Positions 1-7,509 of a stretch of DNA of 18,030 bases are shown here, piece by piece. The stretch is taken from positions 1 through 18,030 of the forward strand of contig CAJUQN010000056.1 in the NCBI GenBank assembly GCA_910588625.1, given 5' to 3'. Made by a program: the position numbers and the translations under genes. This stretch comes from an uncultured Oscillospiraceae bacterium (GTDB lineage: Bacteria; Bacillota; Clostridia; Oscillospirales; Oscillospiraceae). How positions within the stretch are numbered: position 1 is the first letter of the stretch; every line of letters begins with the position of its first letter. The notes under the pieces were generated by a model, which saw only the letters and a program-made list of their open reading frames with translations, was not told the DNA's origin and ran no database searches.

Positions 1-1250
1 TTGCTGGTATCTGCAACTTTGACCGCTTTGCTTAATTTCGCAAGAGGTCTATTGTCTATATTACCCGCAGATAAATTGAATATGCGGCAACTATACTCCT
101 TATGAAAGTACAAAATGGCTTCCTTAACAAGTTGTTCTGGTCGAATGTCATTACGGAAACATGGACCACCGGCATCTTCGTCATGATGCATTATCTTCCC
201 ATTACAAACTCTCACTAGCGGCGTAAATATGTTAGTCGATGAGAACTCATGGAGTGAGCCATATACAACAATTCCTGCAACGGCCGTTCCGTGACCATCA
301 AAATCTGTAGCAGAATGCTCTGTTGTATCAAAGTCCTCTTCAGCAAGCACAGATGTACTAAGCAAAGGATTACCTGTAAAAATCCCCGAATCGAGGATAG
401 TGGCCAAAGGTGCATGATCTGGAAGAGTGTCGTTTATCACAGGTGTGTAATTACCTATATATTGCATAGATGGTTCTGGACTGACATTTTGAAATGGCAG
501 CTCAACAGAGCAAATAATATCCATATCAAGCAGAGCATTCAGTGAGAATTCATTTACTGAAGCTCTCCCTAATAAAAGCCCTGATATTTCAAATAAATCG
601 CCCAATAGTTTACTTCCAGTCGTTCCTAAGACCGTTTTAATTGCATTTTCAATCCCCGGTATCTTTGCACGATCATTATTATACCAAACATCAATGTTTA
701 CCACAAAGAAGCTATTTTCTGTTATACCATTCTCAACGAAAGCATTGAGTTTTTCTCCAATTCGATCGGCTCTTGTCAGACACCGTATAGACTCTATACA
801 GGAAAATAAGTCACGCCGTTTGGCAGGAGTTAGGATTCCTTCCCCCGCTTCATCTGCTGAACCGCTTGCCCATAAAGCCCGTTCTCTGTTGAATTTCTCA
901 ATTGCAGAACGATCCTCAAATTGGACCACTAATCTAGAGCGGTTTGCTCCTACCGGAGTCTCTTCAACTAAGAATAGATTGAACTGGCTAATCAGCAATT
1001 CTAACAAATCGCCTGTAAGTGCATCCGTTGAGGATACCTCTATAACCATCAAGCTATCTGTTTGAATGCCAGCACCTTTTCTAGTTGAGATAATGGATTC
1101 TGTAGCTTGTTCAAGTTCCTTAAATAACTTTTCTCCATGTTTTGCTGGGTTCTCACGGTGGGGTGGTCTAGATGCGGTTGGATTAGAACGCCCTCTATAT
1201 CTGGGGGTAGGTCTCTCGCGTTCAATTGGAATATGGTCATATTTTTCCAT
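1..1250 (-). CDS. Subtilisin-like (S8) serine protease, IetS-like, 3' end outside window
   Basis: The frame is open from an ATG at 1250 to the left edge (416 residues seen; C-terminus missing). The start follows a GGGGAGG box and lies 16 nt after the ATPase stop, so the two genes are co-transcribed and probably coupled. About 270 N-terminal residues match no domain I recognise. The S8 core follows: ATILDSGIF with the catalytic Asp at residue 287, DGHGTAVAGIV with the catalytic His at 320, and FNLSAGN (391-397), which resembles the substrate-binding strand of subtilases. The catalytic Ser (GTSxAxP) would lie beyond the edge and cannot be checked. There is no signal peptide, so a cytoplasmic protease is likely. 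A subtilase downstream of an AAA+ ATPase is the layout of the IetAS anti-phage system. Family call is firm; the defence role is inferred from gene order. Confidence 0.85.
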   Translation of the reverse strand, partial: MEKYDHIPIERERPTPRYRGRSNPTASRPPHRENPAKHGEKLFKELEQATESIISTRKGAGIQTDSLMVIEVSSTDALTGDLLELLISQFNLFLVEETPVGANRSRLVVQFEDRSAIEKFNRERALWASGSADEAGEGILTPAKRRDLFSCIESIRCLTRADRIGEKLNAFVENGITENSFFVVNIDVWYNNDRAKIPGIENAIKTVLGTTGSKLLGDLFEISGLLLGRASVNEFSLNALLDMDIICSVELPFQNVSPEPSMQYIGNYTPVINDTLPDHAPLATILDSGIFTGNPLLSTSVLAEEDFDTTEHSATDFDGHGTAVAGIVVYGSLHEFSSTNIFTPLVRVCNGKIMHHDEDAGGPCFRNDIRPEQLVKEAILYFHKEYSCRIFNLSAGNIDNRPLAKLSKAVKVADTS

Positions 1251-1266
1251 CCCGTACCTCCCCAAA

Positions 1267-2259
1267 CTAGTATTGGCTCTTACGCAGAGATACTATACGC
1301 TTCTGTTTTTCCACTGCCCGCTCAACATCCCGCTTGGTATAAATGTGTTTTCCCTCAAGGATACACTTTCTCATAATAGTCTTACATATGCTGTCCACAT
1401 CAGCATGAGAAAACTCGCTTGTTGATGGTAGAAGATCATCAAAAGCGTGCAAAGGACCATTAAACTGTCGAAAACGCATAGAGAATATTTTTCGTTTCTC
1501 ATCATCTGTAGGCAGGTTAAAACGCACAGTATCATCAAATCTACGCCAGATTGCATAATCTAAAGACTGTTCAAAATTCGTTGCTGCAACGATGATGGAA
1601 TGCCCCTTAAAACAATCTATTTGCTGTAGGAACGTGTTCACGACTCGTTTAATCTCGCCGTGTTCAGAAGTATCACTCCTGCTGCGGCCTATGGCATCGA
1701 ATTCATCGAACAGAATCAAGAAGCTATCGTTAGCCGCCATCTCAAATACGCGCCGAATATTACTGGCGGTCTCTCCCAGATACGAAGACACTAAGGCATC
1801 AAACCTAACATACATCAAAGGAATCCCTATTTCAGCCGCAAGCACATTCGCACATAATGCTTTCCCACAACCTGGTGGGCCATAGAAAAGAAGCCGACTG
1901 ACTGGAGATACCCCATTGCTAACCAAGATATCCCAATTTTGAAATTGACGAATTACATCTTCCAAAAGTTGAGTTTTGTCAGGGTCCAAGATAACATCAT
2001 CAAAATATTTACTTGGGTACATAATCTCAATCAGCTTTGCCTCTTTGTCAGCATTAGGTAAAATCGGCCTTAGAGTAGAACAAGTATGGGTACGTCCTCT
2101 CCTTGTATTACTCAGCATCCTTTCCAACTCGTCAGCTAAAAGAGTATGTTTCTTTTTACGCTCATCGGCAATTATTTCTTGCGCGATTTTAAGAAATAGC
2201 TCTCTATCGTTATTGGTATAGCTACTAAAGAGCTTTTTAAGCAAATCTGCTCTTGCCAT
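1267..2259 (-). CDS. AAA+ ATPase, IetA-like, with atypical Walker A
   Basis: This is a 330-aa AAA+ protein. The start chosen is the ATG at 2259, 8 nt after GGGAGGA; an ATG 13 codons upstream lacks such a site. Residues 1-60 are helical and charged, probably for substrate or partner contact. The ATPase core holds Walker A GPPGCGKA (127-134), Walker B LILFDEFD (181-188), sensor-1 Asn 228 (VAATN) and a candidate arginine finger in WRRFD (238-242). A C-terminal lid follows. The Walker A position normally filled by Thr/Ser, which helps bind magnesium, is Ala here. The gene sits between an XRE regulator and a subtilase and is likely to recognise or deliver substrates to that protease, as proposed for IetAS. 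Base composition is more AT-rich than the genes to its right, suggesting acquisition by transfer. Confidence 0.88.
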   Translation of the reverse strand: MARADLLKKLFSSYTNNDRELFLKIAQEIIADERKKKHTLLADELERMLSNTRRGRTHTCSTLRPILPNADKEAKLIEIMYPSKYFDDVILDPDKTQLLEDVIRQFQNWDILVSNGVSPVSRLLFYGPPGCGKALCANVLAAEIGIPLMYVRFDALVSSYLGETASNIRRVFEMAANDSFLILFDEFDAIGRSRSDTSEHGEIKRVVNTFLQQIDCFKGHSIIVAATNFEQSLDYAIWRRFDDTVRFNLPTDDEKRKIFSMRFRQFNGPLHAFDDLLPSTSEFSHADVDSICKTIMRKCILEGKHIYTKRDVERAVEKQKRIVSLRKSQY

Positions 2260-2311
2260 ATTCCGATTCCTCCCGCTCCTGCAAAATATTAACTGCAATT
2301 TTTGTTTTGCC

Positions 2312-2524
2312 TTAGTAGCGTGTCATTTCTTGCAAATCATCACAGTTAATAAAATTCCTTTTGCAGTACTCAAGGAGACGCATTTTTGCCAGTTCACTTG
2401 GAACGGCATGATTATTTTCCCATCTGCTAATTGTGGAGAAACTCACATTTAGCTCTCTTGCAAACTGCTCCTGCGTGAAATTCTTTTGCACTCTGATATT
2501 TTTTATGATTTCCGCAAAAGTCAT
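2312..2524 (-). CDS. Small XRE-family HTH regulator
   Basis: A 70-aa protein that is almost entirely a Cro/C1-type helix-turn-helix: IIKNIRVQKNFTQEQFAREL, then NVSFSTISRWENNHAVPS, ending in a short acidic tail. The start chosen is the ATG at 2524, preceded by a G-rich Shine-Dalgarno run (AGGGGGGG). The frame is open for 37 codons further upstream, but that stretch translates the 21-bp tandem repeat and promoter and is not credible protein. It lies 52 nt before the ATPase gene on the same strand with no terminator between, so it probably controls the XRE-ATPase-protease operon and itself. A dedicated regulator in front of a protease module fits tight repression of a potentially toxic system; that part is inference. 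Confidence 0.85.
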   Translation of the reverse strand: MTFAEIIKNIRVQKNFTQEQFARELNVSFSTISRWENNHAVPSELAKMRLLEYCKRNFINCDDLQEMTRY

Positions 2525-2548
2525 GTGAATTCCCCCCCTATTATATAA

Positions 2549-2557
2549 ATTATAGCA
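2549..2557 (-). promoter_or_regulatory. Extended -10 promoter of the XRE-ATPase-protease operon
   Basis: On the minus strand TGC-TATAAT (-10 at 2549-2554, TGN at 2555-2557) is a perfect extended -10, about 25 nt upstream of the XRE start. No good -35 is seen at 17 nt; the region is occupied by the tandem repeat instead. A second weaker candidate TATAAT overlaps 2541-2546. Confidence 0.5.
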
Positions 2558-2598
2558 GATGCCATAGCAAATATAGCAGATGCCATAGCAAATAGCAA
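2551..2598. repeat. Perfect 21-bp tandem repeat over the XRE promoter
   Basis: Two identical 21-bp units stand at 2551-2571 and 2572-2592, each beginning TATAGCAGATGCC, followed by a partial third start (TAGCAA). One unit overlaps the extended -10. A 21-bp period is two helical turns, so repeated sites lie on the same DNA face. This is a plausible operator for the adjacent XRE protein. Confidence 0.7.
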
Positions 2599-2839
2599 GA
2601 AGTTTTTCCGGATTCACTGTTAGAAGCTGTACCAATAGCCTCCATGTGCATCTTCACGGACAAGAGTGCCTTGATGGCGGCAGCTTTATCTCGTGAGTCT
2701 GCATACTTCGGCTAATGGTACAGCTTTTTAAGTTTCTGGATAACTTTGTATTTGCAACCAATCCCGACTGACAGTTGCCATTTATTGTTTGATTACTGTT
2801 TTACGGACACCCACCTAAAGGCGGCGCGTGCTCTTTTTG
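2599..2839. other. Intergenic stretch with an imperfect inverted repeat
   Basis: No gene is recognised here. Ends at 2622-2638 and 2712-2728 form an inverted repeat: AAGCTGTACCA at 2624-2634 is the exact reverse complement of 2716-2726, and the pairing continues with one mismatch. The 107-bp block could be a small mobile-element relic or a large hairpin. An open frame of 23 codons inside it (2644-2715, plus) resembles nothing I know. It marks the change from AT-rich to GC-rich DNA. Confidence 0.4.
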
Positions 2840-3631
2840 TCACTGGAAGCTGTCCAGGATTGCCCGCACCTCCGGCCAGAGGCGGGCGGGGTCGGCCAGC
2901 TCTCCATCAACACTGACCTTGTACATATTCCCGTCTTTAATGAAAAAGCTGATACAGGTGCTGAACTGCGTACCCTCCACCGCCGTGTAGTCAATGGTGA
3001 AGGTTTCCGCAACACAGCCGTTGGGCATTTGATAGCTCTCCAAACGCTCCATCACTGCGTCGGGGCCTCCGCCGTACAGACCGTAGCACTGCTCATCCAT
3101 TTTTGGGTAATTCTCTGTCAGCATCCGCAGCCTAATGGTGACACGGTCATCCGGGGACCTGCTCATCACATCGCTGCCCCAGATCTTCTGCCGCTCATCG
3201 TGATACAGCATCACTGTATAATCGCCGTCCCACCCTTTCGCCCACACGCAAGGGATACTCTCTCCCAGATAGGCCCGCACTTCGTCAAAGGTGGAAAACT
3301 CCCGGGTCACCATGCCGGTGCCGGTCTCACCGGCCTCAAGGAATGCATTGCTGAACCGCTTCATGGGATAGGTGGACAGCTTTCCCGTCACCATATAGCC
3401 ATCAAATCTTCCACTTCCGTCAATGTTGGGCTCCAGGCGGGGAACTCGGGCTTGATACACCGCCGCCCCCGCCGTCCCCAGCAGGACCGCGCACAGGCAG
3501 GCCGCAACCAATGCCCACCGCCATGCGGTGGTTTTCTTTCGCTTTTGCATCATTTCCGCCTCCTCAATCAAATCGTCCCCCACGTTGGTGACGCCGTTGA
3601 ACAGCTTCACCGCTTTTTCCTCGTCGTTCAC
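2840..3631 (-). CDS. Membrane-anchored anti-sigma factor-like protein
   Basis: A 263-aa protein beginning with a GTG at 3631 that overlaps the sigma-factor stop by 4 nt, preceded by AAGGAGG, so the two genes are translationally coupled. Residues 1-30 are a short cytoplasmic part (DEEKAVKLFNGVTNVGDDLIEEAE) of the kind seen at the N-terminus of clostridial ECF anti-sigma proteins. One transmembrane helix follows (about 38-58, ALVAACLCAVLLGTAGAAVY) after a basic RKK stretch, then about 200 extracytoplasmic residues without a domain I recognise. The likely job is to hold the ECF sigma factor inactive at the membrane until an envelope signal arrives. The role rests on coupling and topology, not on a named domain. 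No clear terminator follows it. Confidence 0.7.
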   Translation of the reverse strand: MNDEEKAVKLFNGVTNVGDDLIEEAEMMQKRKKTTAWRWALVAACLCAVLLGTAGAAVYQARVPRLEPNIDGSGRFDGYMVTGKLSTYPMKRFSNAFLEAGETGTGMVTREFSTFDEVRAYLGESIPCVWAKGWDGDYTVMLYHDERQKIWGSDVMSRSPDDRVTIRLRMLTENYPKMDEQCYGLYGGGPDAVMERLESYQMPNGCVAETFTIDYTAVEGTQFSTCISFFIKDGNMYKVSVDGELADPARLWPEVRAILDSFQ

Positions 3632-4182
3632 AAATAGCCCTCCTTTTCCAATGCCTGCTTCAAGCTCCGCCGCAGGCGGTGCATCTTCTGCGCCAAACGG
3701 TTGGGGGACATCCCCCGCTCCGCCGCCAGCTCCTGGAGCTCCATGCCGTACCAATACCGCCGCAGGAACAGGATCCGGTCCTCTTTGGACCGCCCCCTCA
3801 GCCAGCGGTCGATGGCCCCGGCCAACTCCTTCTCCTCCAGTTCTTTTTCCACCGTCACCGGGCCGGGGACGCACTCCGCCAGCTCGTCCAGCAGGGCCGT
3901 TATGCCGCCCTGCCGCTTCTGGGTCCGGCCCCGCTTCCAGGCGTTCAGCGCCAGGTTGCGGGTCACCTTCCCCAGCCACGCCCCCAGTTTGTCGGGCCGC
4001 TGAGGCGGGATAGATGTCCACGCCTGATGGAGGGCGTCGTTGACGCACTCCTCTGCGTCCTCCGCAGATTTCAGAATATTTTGCGCAACGCCTCTGCACA
4101 GCGCGCCGTATTTCTTCTCCGTCTCACTGACGGCCGACTCGTCCCGCCGCCAGTACAGGTCTATGATTTCGCTGTCCTCCAT
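3628..4182 (-). CDS. ECF-type RNA polymerase sigma factor
   Basis: A 184-aa sigma-70 family protein with only regions 2 and 4, the normal ECF size. Region 2 covers about residues 10-80 and includes SAEDAEECVNDALHQAW and LGAWLGKVTRNLALNAWKR, the promoter -10 contacting part. An acidic linker (about 95-120) is followed by region 4 (about 125-175) with LFLRRYWYGMELQELAAERG and a helix-turn-helix SPNRLAQKMHRLRRSL that would read the -35. The ATG at 4182 follows AAGGAGGGA. It is encoded just before its coupled membrane partner, the standard arrangement for signal-responsive transcription. Its regulon cannot be read from this window, and I find no clear promoter for it in the 254 nt shared with the alpha-galactosidase gene. 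Confidence 0.9.
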   Translation of the reverse strand: MEDSEIIDLYWRRDESAVSETEKKYGALCRGVAQNILKSAEDAEECVNDALHQAWTSIPPQRPDKLGAWLGKVTRNLALNAWKRGRTQKRQGGITALLDELAECVPGPVTVEKELEEKELAGAIDRWLRGRSKEDRILFLRRYWYGMELQELAAERGMSPNRLAQKMHRLRRSLKQALEKEGYL

Positions 4183-4367
4183 CCCCGTCCCTCCTTTCTA
4201 GTCTGCTTTGAAGGCCTTCACTCCATAAGACAACATCCGGAGGCCGATATTACGCCCCTGTTGGAACAAAATGATATCACAGCCCGCAGGGACGATCTCC
4301 CTTACCATTTACCAATTTCTTTGCCAGAACGGACCGCCGATTTGTGGCAAATTTTTTAGTTTTCCTC

Positions 4368-4396
4368 TTGCCTCCCAGTGAAAAATCCCGTACAAT
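4368..4396 (+). promoter_or_regulatory. Sigma-A promoter of the alpha-galactosidase gene
   Basis: A -35 TTGCCT (4368-4373), a 17-bp spacer and -10 TACAAT (4391-4396) lie about 40 nt ahead of the start codon. A second TTGACA at 4413-4418 is too close to the start to serve as a -35. Confidence 0.6.
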
Positions 4397-4436
4397 CACT
4401 TAAGATATAACTTTGACAATAGGGGGGGGTATCCCT

Positions 4437-6623
4437 ATGATCATACTCGATCAAAAAAACCGGGTCTTTACCCTGCACACAAAAAGCACCACCTACCAGA
4501 TCAAGGCGGACCAATACGGCGTGCTGCTCCACACCTACTACGGCCCCCGTGTGGGTACTGCCGACCTGTCCCGCCTCATTCAATACGCCGACCGGGGCTT
4601 CTCCCCCAACCCCGGCGAGGCAATAGACGACCGAACCTATTCCCTGGACACGCTCCCCCAGGAGTACTCCGCCGGAGGCGCGGGGGATTTCCGCCTGCCT
4701 TCCATCCAGGCAGAGCTGGCCGACGGGAGCCGGATCGTCGATTTGCGCTATACCGGCTTTGAGGTGCGCCCCGGCAAGTACGCCCTGGAGGGACTTCCCG
4801 CTTTTTTCGCCAGGGAGGGCGAGGCCGAAACCCTGGTGCTGACCTTGGAGGATGCGGCCTCCGGACTTACGGTGGAGCTCTATTATGCCGTGTTCGAGCA
4901 GTACGACCTCATCACCCGGTCCGTCCAGGTGTTCAACCGGGGCAGCGCCCCCGTCTCCCTGCTCCAAGCCGCCTCCCTCTGTTTAGACCTCCAACGGGGG
5001 GACCTGGATCTCCTCACCTTCAACGGACGGCACGCCATGGAGCGAAATTTGAGCCGCGCCCCCCTGCGCCCCGGCGTGCAGGGCGTGGGCAGTGTGCGGG
5101 GGGCGTCCAGCCACCAGCACAACCCCTTCATCATGCTGTGCGAGCAGGACGCGGGCGAGGACCACGGCCTGTGCTGGGGCGCTATGCTCCTGTACAGCGG
5201 CAATTTTGACGCCTCCGTGGAGCGCAGTCAATTCGAGAACAGCCGCTTGGTGATGGGCATACACCCCCGGCACTTCTGCTGGACGTTGGAGCCCGGCCAG
5301 TCCTTCACCACTCCAGAGGCGGCCATGGTGTGCTCCCCCAGCGGCTTCGGGGACATGAGCCGCCAGTTCCACCGGGCCATCCGGACGCACCTGCTCCGCG
5401 CCCCCCGGGCCAAGCTCCACAAGCCGGTGCTGATCAACAGCTGGGAGGCCGCTTACTTCAAGTTCGACGCCGACAAGTTGGTGAGTCTGGCTCAGGAGGG
5501 CGCTAAGCTGGGCGTGGACCTGTTTGTGCTGGACGACGGGTGGTTCGGCATCCGCAACGATGACTGCTCCGGGCTGGGCGATTGGGAGGTCAACGGGGAA
5601 AAGCTCTCTGGTGGGCTGGCCTCTCTCATCGGCCGCGTCCAGGCCCTGGGCATGGGCTTCGGCATTTGGATTGAGCCAGAGATGGTCAATGAGAACAGCA
5701 ACCTCTACCGGGCGCACCCCGACTGGGTGCTGACCCCGGCGGACCGCCCCCGCAGCAGGGGGCGCAGTCAGCTGGTGCTGGACTTCACCAGAAGGGACGT
5801 CCGGGACTATATTTATGAATCCTTAAAGCCCGTATTTGCTCAGCCGGGGCTGTCCTACGTGAAGTGGGACATGAACCGCAGCCTCGCTGAGGTGTGGTCC
5901 CCCGCCCTGCCCGCCGGGCGTCAGGGCGAGGTCTACCACCGCTTCGTTCTGGGTGTGTACGAGTTCGCGGAGCGCCTGCGGCAGGACTTCCCCCATCTGC
6001 TCATCGAGGGCTGCTGCGGGGGCGGTGGGCGGTTTGACGGCGGGATGCTCTACTACACTCCGCAAATTTGGTGCAGCGACAATACTGACGCCATGGACCG
6101 CCTACGCATTCAATACGGCACCTCTTTCTGTTACCCGGTGTGCACCATGGGAGCTCATGTGTCCAAAGTACCCAACGAGCAGACCGGTCGGGTCACTCCC
6201 TTGGAGACCCGGGGCACGGTGGCTATGTCGGGCACCTTCGGCTACGAGATGGACCTGGGCCGCACCACCCCGGAGGAAAAGAAAATGATCAAGGAACAGG
6301 TTAGGTTCTTTAAGGAACACTACGACCTAATCCAACAGGGGGATTATTACCGCCTCAGCGACCCCTTCACTGCCCCTTACACCGCTTGGGAGCAAGTCTC
6401 CCCGGACAAAACGGAGGCGCTGGTGTCGCTGGTGTACAACTCCCATCAGGCTAACGGCCCCTTCCGCACTCTGCGGATGAAGGGGCTGGACCCCAATGCC
6501 GTCTATTGGATCAACGGCGGGGAGCTCTGGCCCGGCGACGTGCTCATGGCCGCAGGGTACCCCCTGCCTCTGTTTATGGGCGATTACCAGTCCATCCAGC
6601 TCTATCTGAAAGCGAAATCCTAA
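4437..6623 (+). CDS. Alpha-galactosidase, glycoside hydrolase family 36
   Basis: A 728-aa enzyme of full family length that hydrolyses terminal alpha-1,6-galactose from raffinose, stachyose, melibiose or galactomannan. The ATG at 4437 follows an AGGGGGGGG Shine-Dalgarno run; an in-frame TTG 8 codons upstream overlaps that site and is rejected. The N-terminal half is a beta-sandwich domain, followed by a TIM barrel with VLDDGWFG, GIWIEPEMVN and the nucleophile motif YVKWDMN, Asp 478. The acid/base lies in WCSDNTDA, Asp 548. These numbers agree with the catalytic pair I recall for the Geobacillus GH36 enzyme AgaA. EGCCGGGGRFD (about 523-533) shapes the active site. No signal peptide is present, so it acts on imported oligosaccharides. 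No transporter is adjacent; it is a single-gene unit with its own promoter and terminator. Confidence 0.96.
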   Translation: MIILDQKNRVFTLHTKSTTYQIKADQYGVLLHTYYGPRVGTADLSRLIQYADRGFSPNPGEAIDDRTYSLDTLPQEYSAGGAGDFRLPSIQAELADGSRIVDLRYTGFEVRPGKYALEGLPAFFAREGEAETLVLTLEDAASGLTVELYYAVFEQYDLITRSVQVFNRGSAPVSLLQAASLCLDLQRGDLDLLTFNGRHAMERNLSRAPLRPGVQGVGSVRGASSHQHNPFIMLCEQDAGEDHGLCWGAMLLYSGNFDASVERSQFENSRLVMGIHPRHFCWTLEPGQSFTTPEAAMVCSPSGFGDMSRQFHRAIRTHLLRAPRAKLHKPVLINSWEAAYFKFDADKLVSLAQEGAKLGVDLFVLDDGWFGIRNDDCSGLGDWEVNGEKLSGGLASLIGRVQALGMGFGIWIEPEMVNENSNLYRAHPDWVLTPADRPRSRGRSQLVLDFTRRDVRDYIYESLKPVFAQPGLSYVKWDMNRSLAEVWSPALPAGRQGEVYHRFVLGVYEFAERLRQDFPHLLIEGCCGGGGRFDGGMLYYTPQIWCSDNTDAMDRLRIQYGTSFCYPVCTMGAHVSKVPNEQTGRVTPLETRGTVAMSGTFGYEMDLGRTTPEEKKMIKEQVRFFKEHYDLIQQGDYYRLSDPFTAPYTAWEQVSPDKTEALVSLVYNSHQANGPFRTLRMKGLDPNAVYWINGGELWPGDVLMAAGYPLPLFMGDYQSIQLYLKAKS

Positions 6624-6629
6624 ATAGAC

Positions 6630-6665
6630 AAAAGGAGCAGTCACTGACGTGACCGCTCCTTTTTC
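6630..6665. terminator. Bidirectional terminator between convergent genes
   Basis: AAAAGGAGC and GCTCCTTTTT arms with a further GTCA/TGAC pairing form a strong stem flanked by A and T runs. It serves the alpha-galactosidase gene on plus and the convergent HAD gene on minus. Confidence 0.85.
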
Positions 6666-6679
6666 CCACCATTCCAAAC

Positions 6680-7387
6680 CTACTCTCCACATACAAACCG
6701 GATCAGGTCCTCAAAGCCGCCGTGGGGCCAGGCATTCAGATCCTTCCCCTCCTTGTTGATGAGGCAGTCGGAGATGATGAACACCTGCACTCCCAGCTCC
6801 GCTGCCGCCGTGTCCTCTGTCATGTCGTTGCCCACCATCAGGCAGTCCTCCGCTCTCATATCCAGTTTGTCCAGAACCTCCCGGTAATAGTTCACATTGG
6901 GCTTGCAGTAGTGGCAATCCTCGTAGGTGGTGCACAGCTCAAAGTCAGAGGGCTCCAGTCCCACCCAGCGCAGACGGCTTCCAGTGGCGATGGCGGGAAA
7001 AATGGGGTTGGTGGCCAGCGCCACTCGCCGGCCCGATTCTCGAATGGTCCGCACCGCCTTGGCCGCCAGCGGATTATAACCACAGAACTTCTTGGCCCGC
7101 TGGAACTCGTTGCCGTAAAATTCCTCAAAAAGAGGGGTATCCTTCAGCGACTCCTCCCCAAAAATCTGGGCAAACCTGGCCCAGAACGCCGCCTCGTTGG
7201 TCCGGCTGCCGTCGTTCTTCACCATGGCCCCGGTGCCTGCCCAGACGGCGTCCACCAGTTTCTTCGGGTCGTAACCGTGGGGGGCCAGTTTTTGGGTCAG
7301 CATGGCAAAATAGCCGTTGGTGAATTCCTCCATGTCCATGGGCAGAAGGGTGCCGTCCAGGTCGAATAGTACGTTTTTGATACTCAT
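6680..7387 (-). CDS. HAD-superfamily phosphatase
   Basis: A 235-aa HAD hydrolase. Motif I is VLFDLDGTLL with the nucleophile Asp 9 and acid/base Asp 11. Motif II is ALATNP (about 123-128), and motif IV is VGNDMTEDTAAA, with the acidic pair that holds magnesium. A helical cap of about 80 residues lies between motifs I and II, a C1-cap arrangement similar to phosphoglycolate-phosphatase-like enzymes. The ATG at 7387 follows AGGAGA. It stands alone on minus between two terminators, with a promoter of its own. The substrate cannot be assigned; a sugar phosphate or phosphorylated by-product is likely. Confidence 0.88.
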   Translation of the reverse strand: MSIKNVLFDLDGTLLPMDMEEFTNGYFAMLTQKLAPHGYDPKKLVDAVWAGTGAMVKNDGSRTNEAAFWARFAQIFGEESLKDTPLFEEFYGNEFQRAKKFCGYNPLAAKAVRTIRESGRRVALATNPIFPAIATGSRLRWVGLEPSDFELCTTYEDCHYCKPNVNYYREVLDKLDMRAEDCLMVGNDMTEDTAAAELGVQVFIISDCLINKEGKDLNAWPHGGFEDLIRFVCGE

Positions 7388-7419
7388 TTGTGTTCTCTCC
7401 TGCTTTTAGAATTAGGACT

Positions 7420-7448
7420 AGTATACAGGAAAAACCGCCACTGGGCAA
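7420..7448 (-). promoter_or_regulatory. Promoter of the HAD phosphatase gene
   Basis: On minus, -35 TTGCCC (7443-7448), a 17-bp spacer and -10 TATACT (7420-7425) sit 33 nt upstream of the start codon. Confidence 0.6.
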
Positions 7449-7451
7449 GCA

Positions 7452-7487
7452 AAAAGTGAGCCGAACGCCGCAAATGCGGCGTTCGGC
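7452..7487 (-). terminator. Terminator of the rpiR-type gene
   Basis: A perfect 12-bp stem (GCCGAACGCCGC, 4-nt loop, at 7460-7487) is followed on minus by CACTTTTTG. It lies 22 nt after the regulator stop. Confidence 0.8.
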
Positions 7488-7509
7488 GTTTTACGCATGG
7501 GCATAAGTG

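Noticed and set aside
2840..4099. A 419-codon minus frame that fuses part of the sigma-factor region with the anti-sigma gene
   Set aside because: Its first half is the sigma gene read out of frame. The GTG at 3631 with AAGGAGG and a 4-nt overlap gives a normal start for the second gene.
4198..4308. A 36-codon minus frame just before the sigma factor
   Set aside because: It has a poor ribosome site and no recognisable sequence; likely a chance frame in the divergent intergenic region.
4320..4357. TTTGCCA/TGGCAAA hairpin followed by a T run on plus
   Set aside because: It looks like a terminator but lies upstream of the alpha-galactosidase promoter and no plus-strand gene precedes it. It may be a relic; no function can be supported.
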